Assembly (NCBI RefSeq): GCF_024166365.1 | Contig: NC_064841.1 | Span: 28,574,001 to 28,638,000, forward strand | Direction of reading: 5' to 3' | From: Elephas maximus indicus | Lineage: Eukaryota; Chordata; Mammalia; Proboscidea; Elephantidae | DNA length: 64,000 nucleotides | Shown here: one piece after another, positions 57,660 to 64,000 of the stretch | Numbering within the stretch: position 1 is the stretch's first letter | Layout of the letters: each line of letters begins with the position of its first letter | The notes under the pieces: generated by a model | Databases searched by the model: none | Told to the model about the DNA's origin: nothing | Seen by the model: the letters and a program-made list of their open reading frames with translations, nothing else | Program-made: the position numbers and the translations under genes

Positions 57660-59401
57660 TTTGACAACCTACAGACTGGGAAAAAAAATTTGGCTACGAC
57701 AAATCTGATCAGCGTCTAATCTCCAAAATCTACAAGACACTGCGAAACCTTAACCACAAAAAGACAAATAACCGAATTAAAAAATGGACAAATGATATAA
57801 ACAGGCAGTTCACCAAAGAAGGCATTCAGGCGGCTAACAGATACTTGAGGAAATGCTCATGATTATTAGCCATTAGAGAAACGCAAATCAAAACTACAAT
57901 GAGATACCATCTCACCCCAACAAGGCTAGCATTAATCCAAAAAACACAAAATAACAAATGTTGGAAAGGTTGTGGACAGACTGGAACACTTATACACTGC
58001 TGGTGGGAATGTAAATTGGTACAACCACTTTGTGAAAATCGATTTGGCGCTTCCTTAAAAAGCTAGAAATAGAAGTACCATATGATCCAGCAATCCCACT
58101 CTTTGTAACATATCCAAGAGAAATAAGAGCTGTCACACAAATAGATTTATACACACCCATGTTCACTGCTGCACTGTTCACAATAGCAAAAAGATGGAAA
58201 AAACATAGGTGCCCATCAACAGAAGAATGGATAAATGAATTATGGTATGTTCATACAATCAAATAGTATGCAACGATAAAGAACAACAATGAATTTGTGA
58301 AACATCTCATAACATACATGGATGAATACGGAAGGTATTATGCTGAGTGAAATTAGTCATTTGCAAAAGGACAAATATTGTATGAGATCACTATTATAAG
58401 AAATCAAGAAAAGGTTTAAACACAGAAGAAAACACTCTTTGATGGTTTTAAGGGTGGGGAGGGAAGGAGAAGGGTATTCACTAACTAGATAGTAGATAAA
58501 AATTATCTTAGGTGAAGGGAAGGACAACACACAATACAGGGGAAGTCAGTACGACTGGACTAAATCAAAAGCTAAGAAGTTTCCTGGATACAGTTAAACA
58601 CTTCCAAGGACAGAGTAGCAGGGGCAGGGGTCTGGGGACCATGGTTTCAGGGGACATCTAGGTCAATTACCATAAAAAGTTTATTAAGGAAATGTTCTGC
58701 ATCCCACTTTGGTGAGTTGTGTCTGGTGTCTTAAAAGCTAGCAAGTGGCCATCTAAGATACATCAATTTGTCCCAACCCACCTGGAGCAAAGGAGAATGA
58801 CGAACACCAAAGACACAAGAAAAATATTAGCCCAAGAGATAGAAAGGGCCACATAAACCAGAGAGTCCATCAGTCTGAGACCAGAAGAACTAGATAGTGC
58901 ACAGCTACCAGCAATGACTTCCCTGACAGGGAACACAACAGAAAGTCCCTGATGGGGCAGGAGAAAAGTGGGGCACAGAACTCAAATTCTAGTAAAAATA
59001 CCAGACTTCAGGATCTGATTGAGACTGGAGGGACCCCAGAAGACATGGCCTTCAGACTCTCTGTTAGCCCAGAACTGAAACCATTCCCAAAGCCAACCCT
59101 TCAGGCAAAGATTAGACTGGACTATAAGACATAAAATGATGCCCGTGAAGAGAGTACTTCTTAGCTCAAGTAGATACATGAGACTAAAAGGGCAGCTCCT
59201 GTCAAGAGGCGAGATGAGAAGCCAAAAAGGGACAGGAGCTGGTTGAATAGACAGGGGAGATCTGGGGTGGAAAGCAGGAGTGTGCTGTCATATTATAAGG
59301 AGAACAACTAGGGTCACATAACAATGTGTGTATAAATTTTTGTATGAGAAACTAACTTCAATTGTAAGCTTTCACTTAAAGCGCAATTAAAAAAAAAAAA
59401 A
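57660..59401 (+). mobile_element. L1 with ORF2 C-terminus and full 3' UTR, 5'-truncated
   Basis: The first ~800 bases encode the end of L1 ORF2 with frameshifts and stops, including the cysteine-rich [17 protein letters not shown]-type motif (57.99-58.05 kb) and MLSEISHLQKDKY. The 3' UTR follows to agcgcaatt plus A-run at 59401. This copy ties the 3' UTR copies elsewhere in the window to L1. Not active. Confidence 0.92.
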
Positions 59402-59786
59402 ATTCCTTTTTAATGCCCACATTAGAGTAACCTTGGAATGAGCAGTCACTAGGTGCTCTCCAATCTGTAAGTGGTGCTTGTAAACAGTGAACACTCCTAT
59501 ACCACAAATAAGGTGCTACATTTTATCAGCACCTTGTAATCATCTTTATGATGACGGGAATACGCTCTTTGAGGTACGCAATTTTCTCTTTTGGATATTT
59601 TTCAAAAAAAAAAAACAACGCAAACCCTGTTTCCCCAGGCCACACCACTTCCCTAGAACTTTACCCCTGCCTGCAGAATAGCAGAACTCCTTTCCAACCC
59701 CAGGAATTCTCAGGAGAATGTCCTCTGTCTTCCTCAGGGAATCTGCTCTTGCCACAGCACAGGCTCTCACACTCATTTCTCCCAGC

Positions 59787-59806
59787 GGCCTCTAGGCGGC
59801 GCTGTG
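59787..59806 (+). promoter_or_regulatory. CTCF-like binding motif
   Basis: cctctaggcggcgctgtg resembles the core CTCF motif (CCAC-AG-GGGCGC type), with about two core mismatches, inside a small CpG-rich island of unique DNA about 21 kb upstream of TMEM212. Confidence 0.45.
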
Positions 59807-60339
59807 CGCTCCTCCGACCTCCAGCTGCTGCCGGGATTCGCCAGCTACTGCCGCCTTGGCAGATGAACACGGGATAGTCTGTCTAGCCCATGGCCCAAAT
59901 CCCCACGATTCTCCACGACTCCAGACGCTGGCTGCTGGGGATTCTCACTTCCCGACCTCCACCTTATCCACTACATGAGCCACAAAGCAGTGGTGCTTTA
60001 TATTTTCTCTGACTTACCAAATTTTTGAGTTTTTGAGGAAGGAGAGGGGGTGGCACCCGTGAAGAATTTGTGTGGAACATTCTCCGCCATACTCATCATC
60101 GCAGCCTTCTCCCACTGACTCCTCGGACTAAGCTACAGTCCTTGACGCTTCTTTAGGAGTTCTTCCCTGGATGGCTCCTCAGCCTCATACAAATATAGCT
60201 GGCCCTGGATCCTTCCCGGGCTTTTCTGAATTTGCAAAGTTTAGACTGGCCTGGAGGCCTCAGTTGTATAAAGATTGGGGCTACCACTAGCAATCAGTCA
60301 CCATCTATTTTGTGCTTGGCACTACTTGACGCTAGAGAA

Positions 60340-60403
60340 AGACAGGAAGGAAGGAGGGAAGGAAGGGAGGGAGGGAGGAAAGGAGGGAGGGAGGGAGAGA
60401 AAG
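60340..60403 (+). repeat. (AAGG/AGGG)n simple repeat
   Basis: Purine-only run of gaagg and gaggg units, likely length-variable. Confidence 0.9.
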
Positions 60404-60843
60404 GTAGGAAGCCCCTCTCAATCACCTCCAGTGAACAACCCCTTCCATTGCTGAGTCCTGATGACCTCGGCCCTCTGGGTGCCTGATCAACATCCGCTCA
60501 ATGGTGTTAACTTAGACTGCCTTTTGGTTCCCACACAGCTTGTCCTCCTCAGTCACGCACAAGGCTAGGACAAATCCACCATAGTATGTTTCTTAAACGA
60601 AGTCCACGTGATCCTGGAGGCATTTACATCCATGATTTATTTAACCATAATTATAGGATATTTATGTGATTTTCATATTTTATGATTACAAATAATACTG
60701 TGATTAATGGTCTTATTCTTAATTTTTTGTGCATTAAGAGTGGTTACCTTAGGATAAAAGTTCTACAAATGGGATTACTAGGTCAAAGTGTAGGAAAAAT
60801 TTTAAATGTATTGATACATATAAAAAAAAATATGTGTATATAT

Positions 60844-61035
60844 GAAAAAACCAAAAACTTGTTGCTGTTGAATTGATTCCAACTCATAGCAGCTCCATAG
60901 GACAGAGTAGAACTGCCCCATAGGCAGTTTCCACAAAACCCTATAGGGTTTCCAACGAGCGTTTGGTGAATTCAAACTGCTGACCTTTTGGTTAGCAACC
61001 GTAGCTCTTAACCACTGGCCACCAGGGTTTCCATA
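60844..61035 (-). repeat. AfroSINE
   Basis: gaaaaaaccaaaaacttgtt to gccaccagggtttcc. A small duplication around ccataggcagtttcc and ccctatagggtttcc. Confidence 0.9.
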
Positions 61036-61179
61036 TTGATACATATTGCCAAATTATTCTGAGAAAAATTGAAACATTTTTTAGCAATAAATCTGGCTTT
61101 CCATACTACGCTCACTAACACTAGACATTGTGATTAAAAGCAAAAAAAAAAAAAAATTAGATAACAGGTAAAAAAGATA

Positions 61180-62097
61180 TTTTTTAAACTGTATTTTAGG
61201 TAAAGGTTTACAGAACAGACTAGCTTCTCCTTAAATAATTAGTACACATACTGTTTTGTGACATTGGTTACCAATGGCATGACATGTCAACACTCTCCCT
61301 TCTCCACCTTGGGTTTGCTATGACCGGCTTTCCTGTCCCTTCCTGCCTTCTAGCCCTTGCCCCTGGGCTGGTGTGCCCCTTTAGAATCATTTTGTTTTAT
61401 TGGCCTGTCTAATCTTTGGCTGAAGGGTGAACATCAGGAGCGACTTCATTACTGAGCTAAAAGGGTGTCCGAGGGCCTTACTCTTGGTGTTTCTCCAATC
61501 TTTCAGGCCAGTAAGTTTGGTGTTTTTTTGTGAGTTAGAATTCGTTCTACATTTTTCTCCAGCTCTCTCTATTGTGATCCCTGCCAAAGCAGTCAGTGGT
61601 AGTAGTTGGGCACCATCTAGTTGTGCTGGACTCAGTCTGAAGGAGGTTGTGGTAGTTGTGGTCCATTAGTCCTTCAGACTGATCTTTCCCTTGTGTCTTT
61701 CATTTTCTTCATTCTCCCTTGCTCTTGATGGGGTAAGATATGTAGAGTATCTTAGATGGCCGCTAACAAGCTTTTAAGACCCCAGATGCTACTCACCAAA
61801 GTAGAACATAGAACATTTTCTTTATAAACTATGTTATTGCCAATTGAGCTAGATGTTCCCTGAAACCATGGTCCCCACAGCCATTAGTCCAGTGATTTGG
61901 TCCCACGAAGTTTGGATGTGTCTATGGAGCTTCCATGACCTTGCCTTGGTCAAGTTGTGATGGCTTCCCCAGTATTGTGTACTGTCTTACCCTTCACCAA
62001 AGTTACCACTTATCTATTGCCTACTTAGTGTTTTTCCATCCCCATTCCTCCCCTCCCTAATAACCCTCAAAGATTGTTCCTTTTCGTGTGTATACAT
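61180..62097 (-). mobile_element. L1 3' end (afrotherian-type) with target-site duplication
   Basis: Antisense 3' UTR from aaactgtattttaggtaaag to aaagattgttccttttcgtg. Flanked by aaaaagata at 61171-61179 and 62098-62106. Confidence 0.88.
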
Positions 62098-62789
62098 AAA
62101 AAGATACTGTGCTTTTTTTTTATTTTAAAATTCCCAGTGAGGTTAAATATTTTCCTGTTTATTTGCATTTTTTATTTTATTTTTTTGCAAACTGGCTGTT
62201 TGTATTGTTTATTTTTCTTTTTTTTTTATGCACCACAAAATTGTAAGCAAAGTTTTTTTCAACTAGTTGGGGAAAATCTCTTCAGAGTCCAGATTCCCCT
62301 CAAAATGAGATTTAAAGCGTTAGGCGGGTACATATTTATGATTGTTATGTATTCTTCACGAAATGACACATATCATTGTGAAATGTCCTCTTTATTTTTG
62401 GTAACAGTCTCTGTCTTGAAGTTTATATAATCTGATATAAATACAACCACTACAGTCTTCTTATGTTTGCTATTTGCATGGTTTATCTTTTCCTAAACAT
62501 TTTCTTTCAATCAGTGTGTTTCATTATATTGAAAGTCCATCTCTTATAAAGTATATCATTGGAGCTGGCTTATCTGTTCATCCTGATAAGCTCTGCCTTT
62601 TGAGTATTTAGTCTACTAACATTTAATATAATTATTGATATAGTTGGGATTATATCTATGATTTTATTATTCGTTTCCTGCTTGTCCTCTCTGTTTTTTG
62701 TTTCTGTTTCTTCTCTCCTACATTCTTTTGAATTATTTTAATACTTTTTAGAATTTAACTTTAGTTTATCTATTATCTTTTTAGCTATA

Positions 62790-63200
62790 TACCCACTTCT
62801 TACTTATCAACATGGTTAGGTTCCAAAGACCAGGTCGTTATGTGAAAATCAGTGTTATGTGAAAATGGAGGATGACCAGACATGATCACAAAATGGAGGA
62901 TGACTACATCGTTACATAACTGCCAAATTACATCATTACATAATTGCCAAATCACATCATTGCCTAACTGCCAAATTATACCCTTACATAACTGCTGAAT
63001 TACTGAGAATCATGGCCCAGCCAAGCTGACACATAACCTTAACCATCACAGCAATCTTACTCTCGCCTCACACCTCATCATTCATTACTGCCAGGTATAC
63101 ATCATTAATGTGTAAAATAGTCAGATAGTAGAGTTTTTACTACTGTCATAAATATGAAACATTGGATAAAGAGATAGAGAATAAGTGAAGAGTAGGTGTA
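62790..63200 (+). mobile_element. TIR-bearing MITE, copy B
   Basis: 411 bases, left end tacccacttcttacttatca, right end ataagtgaagagtaggtgta, TA at both edges. Same family as 21318-21670, in inverted orientation. Four tandem 24-base units (catcattacataactgccaa plus atta) lie inside, against two in copy A. Confidence 0.8.
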
Positions 63201-63335
63201 TCTCTGCATTAAATTTTAGTGGTTTCTCTAAAGAATACAATTTACATCTTCAATGTTTCACAGTTTACTTACAGATAATATTGTATCACTTTACGAAAAT
63301 GTGGAAAAGTTGCAACCATATGGCCCACTTAACCC

Positions 63336-63442
63336 AAAAACCCAGTGCTGTTGAGTCGATTCTGACTCATAGTGACCCTATAGGACAGGGTAGAACTGCC
63401 CCACAGAGTTTCCGAGGAGTGCCTGGAGGATTTGAACTTATA
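63336..63442 (-). repeat. Truncated AfroSINE
   Basis: ccaaaaacccagtgctgttg to gcctggaggatttgaactt. The tRNA-like head is missing. Confidence 0.88.
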
Positions 63443-64000
63443 TTACCTACCCTGTATTCTACGCTATAGTCGTCATGTGTGATATATATATACACACACA
63501 TTATAAACTCCACAAGACAATGCTATAATTTTTTCTTTAAACAGTTCTATGCAGTTTGAAGACAGTTACCATTTCTGAGTTTCCATCTGGTATAATTTCT
63601 CTTTAGCCTGAAGAAGTTCCTTTAGCATTTCTTTTGGCCCTGGGAATGTGAAATGGGAAGCCCCAGGAAGAACAGCCTTGACCTGGGCACTGTCATGTTC
63701 ATGCTGAGCAGTGCAGCAGCAAGGCTTTTGCAAGCAGCAGGTGTGCACCAGTGGAGTCTGAACAAAGGAAAGAGGCCAGGGTGGTCCTTACTTTGTGGCT
63801 GGAACTTACACGCTGGTCTGTGAGCACAGGGGAGGCACTCTTCAGGGGAGTAACAGAAATAAAAGGGGGATTAAGTTCTGAAAATCAAGCCAGTAGGGGC
63901 TTACGCTATCATAGATTAGTTATTAAAGAAGGTATGGTCACATTTTGTGGATGCAGGGTGATGAGCTCTAGGACATTGGGTACATAAATGCGCACACACA

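Larger units (their letters stand above)
59402..60843. other. Unique, locally GC-rich segment
   Basis: Largely repeat-free. GC and CpG rise around 59.78-59.87 kb (CTCF-like site listed separately). No gene recognised; open frames on both strands mirror each other. Confidence 0.5.
62440..63625 (-). mobile_element. Old L1 (L1M-like) fragment split by a MITE and a SINE
   Basis: tacaaccactacagtcttct, tttgcatggtttatcttttc, aagtccatctcttataaag, then after the insertions ctgagtttccatctggtata and cctgaagaagttcctttagc are recalled from antisense L1M. Exact subfamily and ends uncertain. Confidence 0.5.

Noticed and set aside
57990-58181. Minus-strand open frame in the L1 region
   Set aside because: Shadow of the L1 ORF2 end, which is coded on the plus strand.
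63566-63748. Minus-strand 60-codon frame as an exon
   Set aside because: Its C-terminal half coincides with text I recall from antisense L1M, and no splice context is seen.

Overview
The window is nuclear DNA from a placental mammal, almost certainly an afrotherian and probably an elephant-like one. The evidence is dozens of tRNA-derived AfroSINE copies (head like gtggcatagtggttaag, B-box ggttcgaatcc, tail ending in an actcgacggcaatgggtttgg motif), BovB/RTE-clade LINE fragments, and a distinctive L1 3' end ending in agcacaataaa plus an A-run. Older mammal-wide repeats (MIR, L2, MER5A-like hAT, MaLR LTR, L1M) lie underneath. No prokaryotic, organellar or CRISPR features are present. Family assignments come from reading the sequence and recalled consensus, not from a database search.

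Only one protein-coding gene can be supported: TMEM212, a small four-helix membrane protein gene on the minus strand. Three coding exons with exact splice sites are visible: 38748-38590 (53 codons), 29120-29061 (20 codons) and 28074-27751 (108 codons), all in phase 0. They give 181 residues. A consensus GTAAGT donor after the third exon implies a short terminal coding exon at lower coordinates, which I could not find. In human the gene lies at 3q26.31 between PLD1 and FNDC3B (recalled, not tested). If synteny holds, FNDC3B lies off the low-coordinate end and PLD1 off the high-coordinate end.

Layout: 1-15.4 kb is intergenic or downstream of TMEM212, with AfroSINEs, three L1 3' ends, one hAT element and one RTE 3' end. 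At 15.4-18.6 kb there is a probable solo LTR, one copy of a local duplication, a TSD-flanked inverted insertion and a perfect hairpin. At 18.6-27.7 kb are SINEs, a TIR-bearing MITE, the second copy of the duplication, a microsatellite and a perfect 63-bp tandem duplication. TMEM212 spans 27.75-38.75 kb; its 9.5 kb intron 1 holds an L1, SINEs, a MaLR-type LTR, a small MITE and a dense SINE cluster near exon 1. From 39 to 64 kb the sequence is again intergenic: RTE fragments, a tRNA-Gly/RTE composite SINE, a tower of four SINEs sharing one target motif, nested L1s, a CTCF-like site at 59.79 kb, and an L1M interrupted by a MITE and a SINE.

The most interesting observations are evolutionary rather than a new gene system: the ~0.5 kb direct duplication at 16.5/22.7 kb; a 61-bp inverted copy of DNA 1.1 kb away, inserted between 14-bp direct repeats in one copy of it; a MITE family with internal 24-bp repeats; and the SINE tower.
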